A model generated the notes under the pieces. That model did not search any database. It saw only the letters and a program-made list of their open reading frames with translations, and was not told the DNA's origin. Source: Melghirimyces algeriensis (GTDB lineage: Bacteria; Bacillota; Bacilli; Thermoactinomycetales; DSM-45169). Taken from it: 64,000 nt of DNA. The stretch is from assembly GCF_900182565.1 (NCBI RefSeq), contig NZ_FXTI01000005.1, positions 186,001-250,000 on the forward strand. Direction: 5' to 3'. Below, in pieces: positions 34,613-43,605 of this stretch. The first letter of the stretch is position 1, and each line of letters opens with the position of its first letter. Both the position numbers and the translations under genes were made by a program.

Positions 34613-35458
34613 TTACGCTTCCCCCTTCCCAGTCAGTTCTTCTACAAATTTAGGAAGTCTGAACAGCGCGTGATGCAACGTTGGACCATAGTATTTGGTA
34701 TGGATCGCCTGGAGGTCCTCCTCCCGCAAGGAAATCGGGTCCCGCCCTTTGGACCCCAGCGTAAAGCTCCACAATCCGCTGGGATAGGTGGGAATGCTGG
34801 CAGTATACAGACGGGCAATCGGAAAAATATTGGAAATATCCCTGTATACCCGTCGAATGAGATCTCGGTTAAACCATGGGGATTCCGTTTGAGCAACCAT
34901 GATTCCTTCCGGACGGAGCGCTTCAAAAATCCCCTGATAGAAAGGCTTCTGGAAAAGTCCTACGGCCGGTCCGACCGGTTCCGTGGAATCTACCAGAATC
35001 ACATCGTAATGGTTGGGATGTGCTTCAATATGCTTAATCCCATCCTCCACCCGAATCTTCACCCTGGAATCTTCCAGTGCCCCAGCGATTTTTGGAAAAT
35101 ACTCCTTGGATACTTCGATAACCCGTCCGTCAATTTCACATAAAACCGCATGTTCGACAGAAGGATACTTCAATACCTCCCGGATGACACCTCCGTCCCC
35201 TCCACCAATCACAAGCACCCGTTTTGGATTGGGATGGGTATTCATCCCCACATGGGTAAGCATTTCATGGTAAACAAATTCATCCTGGTCCGTCGTCATC
35301 ACCATACCGTCCAACACAAGCATACGGCCAAACTGTTTGGTCTCAATCACATCCAAACTCTGATATTCTGTCTGTTCATGGTGAAGCGTGCGACCAATTT
35401 TGGCCTGAATCCCAAAATCGGGGGTTTGTTTTTCTGTATACCAAAGTTCCATATCCAT
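34613..35458 (-). CDS. speE: Spermidine synthase
   Basis: SpeE transfers an aminopropyl group from decarboxylated S-adenosylmethionine to putrescine. About 281 residues. The nucleotide-binding core is VLVIGGGDGGVIREVLKYP, with the catalytic Asp in ILVDSTEPVGPA and the substrate part YQSLDVIETKQFG. Two start choices exist, 35467 and 35458; the second has AAGGAG ten bases upstream. A promoter lies just upstream, and speB follows. Confidence 0.94.
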   Translation of the reverse strand: MDMELWYTEKQTPDFGIQAKIGRTLHHEQTEYQSLDVIETKQFGRMLVLDGMVMTTDQDEFVYHEMLTHVGMNTHPNPKRVLVIGGGDGGVIREVLKYPSVEHAVLCEIDGRVIEVSKEYFPKIAGALEDSRVKIRVEDGIKHIEAHPNHYDVILVDSTEPVGPAVGLFQKPFYQGIFEALRPEGIMVAQTESPWFNRDLIRRVYRDISNIFPIARLYTASIPTYPSGLWSFTLGSKGRDPISLREEDLQAIHTKYYGPTLHHALFRLPKFVEELTGKGEA

Positions 35459-35508
35459 GGTTTCCATACTCCTTCCCTACCTCTTCTCTTTCGAAAAACC
35501 CTTTCATA

Positions 35509-35537
35509 AGAATAATCCAAGTACTGGCGGGAAACAA
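35509..35537 (-). promoter_or_regulatory. SigA-like promoter of speE-speB
   Basis: TTGTTT (35532-35537), 17 bases, TATTCT (35509-35514) on the minus strand, about 50 bases before speE. Confidence 0.5.
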
Positions 35538-35657
35538 TCTCAGACTTTAAAAGAAGCAAAATCTTTCCTTGGCGAATAGGGAAACTTTCACTGATTCATA
35601 CTAGGCGTCGTAAGGATTTCCATTTCTTTGCAAAGGATACACAAGGAGTGGGCCAAT

Positions 35658-37703
35658 ATGGGAGAAGACACAAACCGAACCCTGCACCCGGAATCCTCAT
35701 GGGAACAACTCCCATATTTCAAGTGGTTATCCCGCTGTCGGAATGTGATTCGCTGGTTTGCATTCTGTTTGGTGGTTGGAGTTGCACTGGCACTGATTAC
35801 GGTCTTGTATTTAAAATCAAAACCGCTCCCACCCCCACAAATCGGTATGACCACACAACTGCTGGATGCTCATGGAAACCTGATTGATCATTTGGACCAG
35901 GGGGAGAGAAGAGATCCGGTAAAGTTAAAACACCTTCCGCAATCTGTCATTGATGCAACTTTGACAGCGGAAGACCAGCATTTTTACGAGCACTGGGGGT
36001 TTTCACCCAAAGGCATCCTGCGGGCCATTTTGGTGAACATCAAAAAAGGACATGTCGCCCAGGGAGCCAGCACCATCACACAACAACTGGCTCGAAATCT
36101 ATATCTAACCCATGACCGAACATGGTCCAGAAAATGGAAAGAAGCGATATTTACGACACAGTTGGAGCTTCACTTTTCCAAAAATGAGATCCTTCAGATG
36201 TACCTGAACAAAATTTATTACGGACATGGCGCTTATGGAATTGAGCGTGCAGCCCAAGTCTACTTTGGCAAGCCCGCGCGGGATCTCACCTTGGCGGAGA
36301 GTGCCATTCTGGCAGGCATCCCCCGTGGACCCAGCCAGTACTCTCCCCTTAATCATCCTGCCAAAGCAAAAGCCCGGCAGAAAGCCATCCTAAATGGCAT
36401 GGTCCGCAATCATAAGATTACCAAGTCGGAAGCGGAAAAGGCTAAAAATGAATCGTTGGTATATGCAAAGCCTCCTCAACCTCAACCGGCAAAGGCCCCC
36501 TATTTCCGTGATTACATTCTTCGGGTGGCTACATCCGAATATGGATTGGATGAAAACCAAGTCCGCAACGGAGGACTCAAAATATATACCACCTTGGACC
36601 TGGATATGCAAAAAAAGGCAGAAGAAACCCTGAACAGATACTTAACAGAAGACCTTCAAGGAGCACTGATCAGTATCGATCCCCGAAACGGTCACATCAA
36701 GTCCATGGTTGGTGGAAAAGATTACCGGGTTTCACAGTACAACCGTGTCTTCAGTAAACGGCAGCCGGGGTCCACTTTTAAACCCATTCTCTATCTGGCG
36801 GCTTTGCGAAACGGATGGACCCCTGCCGCCCGTTATGAAAGCAAACCAACCACCTTTATTCATCAAGGAGGGACATACCGGCCAACCAACTATCACAACC
36901 GATATGCCCACCGACCCATCACAATGGCAGAGGCCCTCGCCGCTTCCGATAATGTGTTTGCGGTTCATACACACCTTTCCATCGGAGAAGAGGAAGCCGT
37001 GCGGATGGGACGCCATCTGGGAATACGAAGCCCTTTGCGTCCTGTTCCCTCATTGGCTTTAGGAACCAGCCCTGTCAGTCCCTTTGAAATGGCTCAGGTA
37101 TATGCCACCTTGGCCGCAGGCGGAGTCCGCCATCAACCTATGGCCATCCTGCGGATTGAAGATGCAGAAGGAAACATCCTGAGTGAATCGAGACAAACTC
37201 CCAAACAAGTCCTTACACCGGCAGAAGCATTTGTCATGACACGGATGATGCAGGGGGTGTTTGCCCCCGGAGGAACAGCCAACCGAGTCAAACAAATCCT
37301 TTCCCGGCCAGTGGCCGGAAAAACCGGGAGCACAAACTGGGATTCCTGGCTTTCCGGCTATACACCCCAGCTGGCCACCACCATCTGGGTAGGATATGAC
37401 AAAGGGAAGTCAATCCCTCGCGGTACATCCCGGAGGACACACAATATTTGGGGAAACTATATGAAAGATGTCCTGCAACCGCTGCCCGCCATGCGCTTTC
37501 AACCACCACAAGGGGTCGTCAAGGTAACAATCGACCCGGAAACAGGGGGACGGGCGGTCCAATCCTGTCCCAGGTCCTCCGACATCTGGTTTATTGCTGG
37601 AACGGAACCCAAACAAATGTGTAAGTCCCATCGAAAGGCCCAGCCCAAACCATCACAGGAACCCTCTCTATGGGAACGCATCAAAAAATGGTGGCACGGT
37701 TAG
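35658..37703 (+). CDS. pbpG: Class A penicillin-binding protein (transglycosylase/transpeptidase), PBP 2d type
   Basis: A bifunctional cell-wall enzyme. 681 residues: a membrane anchor at about 35-58, GT51 glycosyltransferase at about 80-260 with catalytic Glu in TAEDQHFYEHWG, and the transpeptidase domain with the nucleophile Ser in PGSTFKP, SDN in AASDNVF and KTG in AGKTGSTNW. The Pro/Lys-rich tail ends at the stop. ATG at 35658 has AAGGAG nine bases upstream. It is divergent from speE, the position pbpG (ywhE, sporulation) holds in Bacillus, so a forespore role is likely by synteny (inference). Confidence 0.9.
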   Translation: MGEDTNRTLHPESSWEQLPYFKWLSRCRNVIRWFAFCLVVGVALALITVLYLKSKPLPPPQIGMTTQLLDAHGNLIDHLDQGERRDPVKLKHLPQSVIDATLTAEDQHFYEHWGFSPKGILRAILVNIKKGHVAQGASTITQQLARNLYLTHDRTWSRKWKEAIFTTQLELHFSKNEILQMYLNKIYYGHGAYGIERAAQVYFGKPARDLTLAESAILAGIPRGPSQYSPLNHPAKAKARQKAILNGMVRNHKITKSEAEKAKNESLVYAKPPQPQPAKAPYFRDYILRVATSEYGLDENQVRNGGLKIYTTLDLDMQKKAEETLNRYLTEDLQGALISIDPRNGHIKSMVGGKDYRVSQYNRVFSKRQPGSTFKPILYLAALRNGWTPAARYESKPTTFIHQGGTYRPTNYHNRYAHRPITMAEALAASDNVFAVHTHLSIGEEEAVRMGRHLGIRSPLRPVPSLALGTSPVSPFEMAQVYATLAAGGVRHQPMAILRIEDAEGNILSESRQTPKQVLTPAEAFVMTRMMQGVFAPGGTANRVKQILSRPVAGKTGSTNWDSWLSGYTPQLATTIWVGYDKGKSIPRGTSRRTHNIWGNYMKDVLQPLPAMRFQPPQGVVKVTIDPETGGRAVQSCPRSSDIWFIAGTEPKQMCKSHRKAQPKPSQEPSLWERIKKWWHG

Positions 37704-37727
37704 ACGACCGGCCACCTTGCTTGATTT

Positions 37728-37976
37728 TCAGCATTCGTCGCTGCCACCAATTTCCCCTTCTCCGTCCGCCAGAATTCCATCATTATGCAGCGTGATTAAA
37801 TCCGCCTCACTCAATTCCTTCATAATTTCATAAAAACTTTCTCTTCGCTCAATCGGAAGATTTTTAACGAATCGGTTAATGATTTCCGGGGAAGCATTGG
37901 GAGTAAAGTGCACCCCGCCATGCCGGGCAAAGTGTTCCTGTTCCTCCGGGCGTTCTTCATTCTTTTGTTGTCCCAT
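37728..37976 (-). CDS. Small charged protein of unknown function
   Basis: 82 residues, no signal peptide and no membrane helix. The N-terminal third is rich in Glu, Gln and His (EERPEEQEHFARHGG). The middle, TPNASPEIINRFVKNLPIERRESFYEIMKEL, looks helical, and the end is acidic and Gly-rich (DGEGEIGGSDEC). ATG at 37976 has AAGGAGG nine bases upstream. It is convergent with pbpG. No family recognised; it may be a local regulator or spore-related protein, but there is no evidence for either. Confidence 0.6.
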   Translation of the reverse strand: MGQQKNEERPEEQEHFARHGGVHFTPNASPEIINRFVKNLPIERRESFYEIMKELSEADLITLHNDGILADGEGEIGGSDEC

Positions 37977-38044
37977 TGTGAATCGCCTCCTTACATATAG
38001 CATGCACAAGCAAACGATCCCTATCGGTGTGAACAACAAGAAAA

Positions 38045-38090
38045 AAACACCAAAATAGCGGGCAAACGCCCGCTACTTCGGTGTCCTAGC
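38045..38090 (-). terminator. Nested hairpin with T-run (terminator or attenuator)
   Basis: AGCGGGC/GCCCGCT sits inside ACACC/GGTGT, and on the minus strand seven T follow. It may end the SDR-hydrolase message or attenuate the small gene at 37728. The stretch 38091-38291 has no gene; it includes TGATGATATTTATCA (38225-38239), a 12-of-14 match to the Bacillus Fur box. Confidence 0.6.
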
Positions 38091-38291
38091 ACGTCGGTTC
38101 CGCAATCTGAACTTAAGTTTACCCCAATCGCCCTCCCCCACACAAGCCGAGCCATCCAATGTTCACACAGCGTTCATTTTTCCGGAGATGATAAGCGCCT
38201 ATTCCATTAAAGAACTACTGGTCATGATGATATTTATCATTACGTTCTGTTAATGACTTAAAATTACATCTGACAAATCCCAAAGGTTTTT

Positions 38292-40160
38292 TCAGCGATC
38301 CGATGCATTGTTCGCTTTACCAAGAATCACATCATGGATCAATTCAGCCGTTTCATCCGGATGGGAAATCGGGAAAGAGTGATGATAGGAGACGGGAATC
38401 GTTTGATATTTGCGGTTATAGGGTTCAATTGAGAATCCGGTATCTTTTGTCCCCAAAATAATCGTTGTTTTCAAAGGATCTAACTCCATTTGATATGGTT
38501 GCAATCCTTCTTTCCGATGGAATCTTGCCAATATTTCCGCATTTGTTTTCCGGACTCTTGGCGACGCCAGATCATTCAGGACATATTGAACATAATCGTT
38601 TGGAATCGTCGCTGAGTTTTCAAAGGCGGAAGACTTTACGAATGCTTTTCTCAACTGTTCCTCATTGGAAAACTTCAAAGCGAGTTTGGATGATAGCCAT
38701 GGGAGCTTGTATATGGTTTTTCTTTTATCACTGGACTGCAACCCAGGTTGTAACAAGATGAGTTGCTTGATCTGATTGGGTACACGTTGACTGACCTGTG
38801 AAGCAATCCACCCTCCAAAGGAATGCCCCACCAGAATGACAGGTTGACCGATCTCATCCACGACCTGCACAACGGAGTCAATCATGGCTTGTAAAGAATC
38901 CTTCTGATGATGGTAAGGGGATCGCCCAAAGCCGGGAAGATCAACGGCAATCGCGGGTCCTGCCGTTATCCTGTTCATGATGGGAACCCAATGATCAGCT
39001 CCGCTAAACAGTCCATGAAGGAACACAACCGGTGTTCCTTTCTGTACCGTTTCCAACGTTGCCAACTCCCCTCTCTTATTTCGTTTGATATGGGAAGGAA
39101 CAGTATCGCCATGGGAAAGTTGGTAATCCAAGTCTGCAATCACATGGTGAAGGATCGGCTTTACCTTGAAGGGCTCTGCATGAATGTTTTTGACGGATTC
39201 CATATTGATGTCGTGTTGAATGAGGAACCCAAGGGATTCTTCCGGGATTCCCATCTTCTCCCCTAGCTTGGATCGTAAGAGCCTTTTTAATACGGGAATG
39301 GGAATGCTCCCCTTTGGAGGAATCGTTCGCAGCTCATGAGCAATCATGGTTAATAATTCTCTTAGGTTTGGTGTATCTGACCGATCGGCCATCGTGTAGT
39401 AGGTATTGCTCTTGGGATCAGGCTGGTTCACTAAGAGGCAAATGAAGGTAGCAAGCTCGCTATTGGTGATAAGAGGGAGCCAGTAGGACGCTCCACCGGG
39501 AACCGCTAACATTTTCTTGCTTCTGACACTGTCGACGAGCATTCCTACCCCTTTTACCTGTACCGTTTCTCCAGTTTTTATATTTCCAATCACTGTAGAT
39601 GGATTCACAACGGACAAGGGAATAGCCAATTCCCTGGCTTGCTGTCTGACGAGAATGTCCGACAACAGTTTCATGCGCTCGTAAGCTCCTTCGTCAGGCA
39701 GGAAATCTGTCATTTGATCCACATCACGATCCCAAGGAATGTTTCCTTCATGAAAAGGACTTTTGTATCCGACAAGGTGTATGAAATGTTGAATCGCCTT
39801 GGGATGCGTCTGGTGCTGAATCTTTCTGCAAAGTTTGAATAGCTCTTTGGTGGCCCCCAAAAACACACGCTTCGCTACTTCCTCATCCAATTCAATATCC
39901 ATCGGGCCCCCGGCATGTATCATGATTTCTGTTTTTACCAAGTGTTTCATATCCCGACGTTCAATTCCCAGATTCTCTTTGCTTAAATCACCTAGAATGG
40001 GGATCACCTGTTGTTCATGAAATCCCTGTTCCTCTTTCAGTTTATGGTACTTATCTTTGGAACGGATGAGTGCAAGGATGGTATGTCCTTCTTCACCTAA
40101 TCGCTTCAGCAATTCCTTTCCGATAAATCCCGTCGCCCCTGTTAAAAAAATTGTAGCCAT
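38292..40160 (-). CDS. Fusion of an extended SDR reductase and an alpha/beta-hydrolase
   Basis: 622 residues. Part 1 (about 1-365) is an extended short-chain dehydrogenase of the thioester-reductase-like type: TGATGFIGKELLKRLGEEG at the start, ILGDLSK, and the catalytic pattern YERMK. Part 2 (about 380-615) is an alpha/beta-hydrolase with VVFLHGLFSGADHW (oxyanion loop), nucleophile Ser in VGHSFGGW, an Asp in LGTKDTGFS and a His near SFPISHPDE. ATG at 40160 has GGTGGG upstream. A TetR gene and two matching operators stand next to it. Together the domains could release and reduce an acyl thioester or detoxify an ester (speculative). Confidence 0.82.
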   Translation of the reverse strand: MATIFLTGATGFIGKELLKRLGEEGHTILALIRSKDKYHKLKEEQGFHEQQVIPILGDLSKENLGIERRDMKHLVKTEIMIHAGGPMDIELDEEVAKRVFLGATKELFKLCRKIQHQTHPKAIQHFIHLVGYKSPFHEGNIPWDRDVDQMTDFLPDEGAYERMKLLSDILVRQQARELAIPLSVVNPSTVIGNIKTGETVQVKGVGMLVDSVRSKKMLAVPGGASYWLPLITNSELATFICLLVNQPDPKSNTYYTMADRSDTPNLRELLTMIAHELRTIPPKGSIPIPVLKRLLRSKLGEKMGIPEESLGFLIQHDINMESVKNIHAEPFKVKPILHHVIADLDYQLSHGDTVPSHIKRNKRGELATLETVQKGTPVVFLHGLFSGADHWVPIMNRITAGPAIAVDLPGFGRSPYHHQKDSLQAMIDSVVQVVDEIGQPVILVGHSFGGWIASQVSQRVPNQIKQLILLQPGLQSSDKRKTIYKLPWLSSKLALKFSNEEQLRKAFVKSSAFENSATIPNDYVQYVLNDLASPRVRKTNAEILARFHRKEGLQPYQMELDPLKTTIILGTKDTGFSIEPYNRKYQTIPVSYHHSFPISHPDETAELIHDVILGKANNASDR

Positions 40161-40196
40161 GCTTTTTCTCCCACCTTTATTGCTTGATAGCATTTT

Positions 40197-40214
40197 TAGT
40201 ACTGCATGGTACTA
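40197..40214. promoter_or_regulatory. TetR operator 1, upstream of the SDR-hydrolase gene
   Basis: TAGTAC-N6-GTACTA is a perfect palindrome 37 bases before the fusion gene start. It nearly equals the site at 40817-40834, so both are probably bound by the TetR encoded between them. Confidence 0.7.
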
Positions 40215-40231
40215 GACATGTATAAAAAAAA

Positions 40232-40813
40232 TTAGTCCAGCAGCGCAGTCAGTGTTTGTAAAGAGTCATCCATATAGTGTTGATCCGCTGTAATCTCTGA
40301 GAGAAGTAATGCCCCTTCCAACGTCGAAATAATCAATTTGGCTGTTTTTCTTACATCAATTGCTTTTGTAATTTGCTTCTGGGCAATTCCGGATTGAAGA
40401 ATCTCTTCAACCACAGGGACCTGTTCCAGAAAGAAATTCTTGATCACGGTATGGATGCGTGGCGACTGCTGGGCTGCCTGCAAGTACAAAGAAATAAATG
40501 GACACCCACCCTTGTCATGATCTAAACACTCCTGATTGGAAATAAGAGCCACCATTTTGTTCAATTTTTCTTTATAGCTCTTTTTTGAACGGACAAGCTC
40601 ATCAATGTGTTGCTCCAGCAGTGATATACGCCACTTGATCACACCAATGGCCAACTCTTCCTTATTTTTAAAGTGATAATATATGTTGGACTTGGATATA
40701 CCACTCACGTGAACAACTTCATCCATGCTCGTTAAATGATAGCCTTTCTCCAAGAATAATCTAGCTGCAATTTCAATCACTTTGTCTCTATTGGTTTTTT
40801 TGATGGTATTCAT
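40232..40813 (-). CDS. TetR/AcrR-family repressor
   Basis: 193 residues. The DNA-binding half reads RDKVIEIAARLFLEKGYHLTSMDEVVHVSGISKSNIYYHFKNKEEL (about 9-54), a standard TetR helix-turn-helix. The C-terminal half is a helical ligand domain with a Cys pair in ECLDHDKGGCPF that could sense a thiol-reactive compound (speculative). The start ATG at 40813 has no good ribosome site; the message may be leaderless or starts differently. Operators flank it on both sides, pointing to control of itself and the SDR-hydrolase gene. Confidence 0.85.
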   Translation of the reverse strand: MNTIKKTNRDKVIEIAARLFLEKGYHLTSMDEVVHVSGISKSNIYYHFKNKEELAIGVIKWRISLLEQHIDELVRSKKSYKEKLNKMVALISNQECLDHDKGGCPFISLYLQAAQQSPRIHTVIKNFFLEQVPVVEEILQSGIAQKQITKAIDVRKTAKLIISTLEGALLLSEITADQHYMDDSLQTLTALLD

Positions 40814-40816
40814 GAT

Positions 40817-40834
40817 TAGAACTATACAGTACTA
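40817..40834. promoter_or_regulatory. TetR operator 2, upstream of tetR
   Basis: TAGAAC-N6-GTACTA differs by one base from the perfect site at 40197. It ends a few bases before the tetR start, as an autoregulatory site would. Confidence 0.68.
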
Positions 40835-41035
40835 AAAAGGGGAAGTCAAGCAAATTCTTATACTTTTGATGGGATAATGATGTAGGGAGCTGAGGGGGAA
40901 ATGTACTCTTGCTACGTGTAGAGTCCCTGACGCCTGCTGAAGAGAACTGCAGATCGGTCCAATGCTTCTCTCCCATGTACCATATCACATCTATTTTTAA
41001 GACTGCTGATAAAGGGCAATGTTAAAATCCAATGC

Positions 41036-41140
41036 GAGCATCCTTTTTGACTACCCAGCGAAACCCCCGGAAGTCCCAACCGTTCAGCGGACAACCGTTT
41101 TTTCCTTTGTCCGCTGGTTGAGGCTTCCGGGGGTGGAGGA
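41036..41140 (+). repeat. Structured repeat element, copy B
   Basis: Non-coding, between tetR and ywhD. It matches the reverse complement of 4100-4201, starting with GAGCATCCTTTT. A long hairpin pairs 41066-41081 with 41116-41131 (15 of 16 pairs counting one G-T), with an inner AGCGGAC/GTCCGCT stem (41086-41092 with 41109-41115). Where A and B differ in the stem, pairing is kept. ACTTTGTC at about 41165 matches the flank of copy A. The rest of 40835-41181 has no gene. Confidence 0.68.
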
Positions 41141-41181
41141 GGATGAAAATACCGGTTTTGCCACGACTTTGTCTTCAAGCT

Positions 41182-41688
41182 CTATTTTTGGGTATCCACC
41201 TGCAATGCTTTTTTCAGTTCTTCGGGGGAATTTTCCCACATCTCCTGATCATTTTCTATCAAAAAGCGACGCAAGGCCTCTTTTCCTTCATCATCCAAGT
41301 CGGAAATACGATATCGGCGCTTTAATGCATCATCCATTCGGTTCACATGAAGCGGTAAGTTTTTCCATCCGCGGCGTGCTTCATGGTCAATCACCATTGA
41401 ACAGGCAGCCGCACCCGCATAATAAGGCCCTTTCTCATTCCGATCAACGGTCACCCAAACAATCCAATAAACCTTCCCGTTGGGGACATCTTCCGGGTTA
41501 CTGATAAATTTGATTCGACGTTCAACAGCGCTTTTCGCATGAATCAGACCCAGATCAATCTTTGCCTGGTCTCCGTCAATCAGGACGGCTGACAGATCCC
41601 TTAGATTCAGCGTACCTGTATAATATCCCCCATGGGTCGTAGAATCTTCCCGAATGATATTAAAACCGGAATTCTTTTTCTGGCTCAC
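41182..41688 (-). CDS. ywhD: YwhD-family protein
   Basis: 168 residues of the YwhD family, conserved in Bacilli next to pbpG and speE but of unknown function. Strong family matches are KNSGFNIIRED at the start, HAKSAVERRIKF, WIVWVTVDRNEKGPYYAGAAAC and EARRGWKNLPLHVNRMD. GTG at 41688 has AAAGGAGGG upstream. Here it follows a sporulation-type kinase gene by 70 bases on the same strand, and the local Bacillus order is broken by the SDR-hydrolase/tetR insertion. Confidence 0.88.
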   Translation of the reverse strand: MSQKKNSGFNIIREDSTTHGGYYTGTLNLRDLSAVLIDGDQAKIDLGLIHAKSAVERRIKFISNPEDVPNGKVYWIVWVTVDRNEKGPYYAGAAACSMVIDHEARRGWKNLPLHVNRMDDALKRRYRISDLDDEGKEALRRFLIENDQEMWENSPEELKKALQVDTQK

Positions 41689-41758
41689 GAACGTCCCTCC
41701 TTTTACTTCTTTTTGTATTGTATCTCATTGCGAATATCCTTTCAAAAGGGACCAGGGA

Positions 41759-43510
41759 TCAAAAGTTTTTCAGCAAGTTTACCCGTTCCAATACTTCACT
41801 CCGGTTTAAAGAAATGTCTGAGCCCTCCTGTTGCTTTCTGCTGACTGCTTTTTTGGAGCTCGGTTGACGCAGGGGAAGATGGATATTAAAGGTTGTTCCT
41901 CTACCCGGTTGACTGGTGACATAAATTTGCCCCCCATGCTCCGTAATAATCCGATGACAAATGGACAGACCAATTCCGGTTCCGTCTTCTTTGGTTGTAA
42001 AAAAGGGATCAAAAATTCTGGACATATACTCAGGAGGGATTCCACTTCCGTTATCCTGAATCTGAATACTGATCCGATTTTGTATTTCCTTCCAGAAAAT
42101 TTTGATGACCCCTTTATCTTGCAAAGATTCCAGTCCATTTTGCATCAGGTTGATCAGGACTTGCTTCAACTGCTCCGCATCCGCCTCGATAATCACTGGA
42201 GTATCCGGCCGGATGGTAACGAGCTCATGGCCCATCAGAATGGATCGCGGGTTGAGAAGTTGCAACACATCATCAATCAGCCGATCCAGGTTAAACAGTG
42301 TATAACGAGCTGGCCGACACTCACTCAGATGCAGGAATTGCTTTAACAGATCATTGATACGATCAATTTCAGGAAGAATAACCGACTCCCATTTTTTCAC
42401 TTCAGGCGAATCTGCAGAGGATAACTGAATAAACCCTCGAATGGATGTCAAAGGGTTGCGGATCTCATGCGCAAGGCCTGCTGCCAATTGACCGACAGCT
42501 GACAATTTTTCCAAGTGGCGTCTGCGTTCTTCTTTCTGATGACGAATCCTTTTTTGTTCAATGGATAACCGATACTCTGCCAATCGAATCAACTCCGAAG
42601 TATTTTGGACCTCCTCCGGAAATGTAGCGGTACCTATGCAATAATTCACCAGACCATGTTCCGAACGCAATCCACCGATCACTTGTTCTACTGTATCCAG
42701 ACATAGTCGCAAAGTGGCATCATCTCCTACAGCTCCCACTGTAAATTGATCTCCATCATAACGTGCCACTTGTGCGTAAGCAGGGAGCTCCTTTTTCAGT
42801 TGACGGGCAACTTCGACTAAAAGCTGATCCCCTACATCAATTCCTTCTTTCATATTCACTTGTTGAAAATCGACCAAATCAACACACACTACATGATAGG
42901 ACTGGTTGGCCGCCAAACAGCGGGATAAAATCTTGGTTACCTGCTCCTGAAAGCCACTTAGGTTATACACTCCGGTCAGATAATCCCTCCGGTTGGTCTC
43001 TTCCAACTCTTCAATATATTCATGCAGGCGCGTATGAGCTTCATCCATTTTTTTCAAAAGATTCCGGTTCTCGTGTCTCAATTCATCGGTATGTTGACGG
43101 GTACGTTGCAGGAAGATGATAAACCATGCACAAAAAACAAACAGAATTGCCTCTCCCACCAATTGGTCGAGATGTTCAAAAGGTGGAATTCCATACTGTA
43201 ATATGCTGTACACGGAAAAGAACAGAATCGTGGAGCACACGATATTACCCGGTGTAGACCGCTCATACAGCAAAACAAAACTGATCAGATAAACCCACAA
43301 AAAACCCAGATTACCCGTACAAAAGTCGATGACTCCCACCAAAACCAAAATGGTTAACGGATAAAGGAGAACAGGAAAAGAGCGGGACCATTCATGTCGC
43401 TTCCAGATTAAAACCCACACCAATGGCAAGCAAATGGTAACGACAGTCGCGCTAATTTTCAGATCCAAACCCTGTCCAACTGGAGTTTCGAGGGTTAAGA
43501 ATTCATTCAT
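41759..43510 (-). CDS. Sensor histidine kinase with degenerate GGDEF domain, sporulation type
   Basis: 583 residues: five or six membrane helices (about 15-150), a coiled coil, a GGDEF-like domain (about 190-345) with RYDGDQF where active cyclases have GGDEF, then HisKA and HATPase. The phospho-His motif LAAGLAHEIRNPLTSIRGFIQL is the typical form in Bacillus sporulation kinases, and ATP-binding boxes NLMQNGLES and GTGIGLSI are intact. A SigH-like promoter and a perfect 0A box lie upstream. Spo0F, in this window, is the likely partner (inference). Start 43510 follows AGGGGG; TTG at 43513 is an alternative. Confidence 0.87.
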   Translation of the reverse strand: MNEFLTLETPVGQGLDLKISATVVTICLPLVWVLIWKRHEWSRSFPVLLYPLTILVLVGVIDFCTGNLGFLWVYLISFVLLYERSTPGNIVCSTILFFSVYSILQYGIPPFEHLDQLVGEAILFVFCAWFIIFLQRTRQHTDELRHENRNLLKKMDEAHTRLHEYIEELEETNRRDYLTGVYNLSGFQEQVTKILSRCLAANQSYHVVCVDLVDFQQVNMKEGIDVGDQLLVEVARQLKKELPAYAQVARYDGDQFTVGAVGDDATLRLCLDTVEQVIGGLRSEHGLVNYCIGTATFPEEVQNTSELIRLAEYRLSIEQKRIRHQKEERRRHLEKLSAVGQLAAGLAHEIRNPLTSIRGFIQLSSADSPEVKKWESVILPEIDRINDLLKQFLHLSECRPARYTLFNLDRLIDDVLQLLNPRSILMGHELVTIRPDTPVIIEADAEQLKQVLINLMQNGLESLQDKGVIKIFWKEIQNRISIQIQDNGSGIPPEYMSRIFDPFFTTKEDGTGIGLSICHRIITEHGGQIYVTSQPGRGTTFNIHLPLRQPSSKKAVSRKQQEGSDISLNRSEVLERVNLLKNF

Positions 43511-43605
43511 CAAGTTTAACCCCCTCATCTTTTAGATCATTATCGACATCCTTCACTGTAACAAATGCTTTTTTGGAGACTCCCAATTAAAAGAATAACG
43601 ATACC

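Noticed and set aside
33467..35143. 558-codon open frame on the plus strand
   Set aside because: It lies antisense to speB and speE, whose products and motifs are clear, and has no ribosome site or recognisable domain.
42700..42800. Active diguanylate cyclase in the sensor kinase
   Set aside because: The GGDEF signature reads DGDQF, so catalysis is unlikely.
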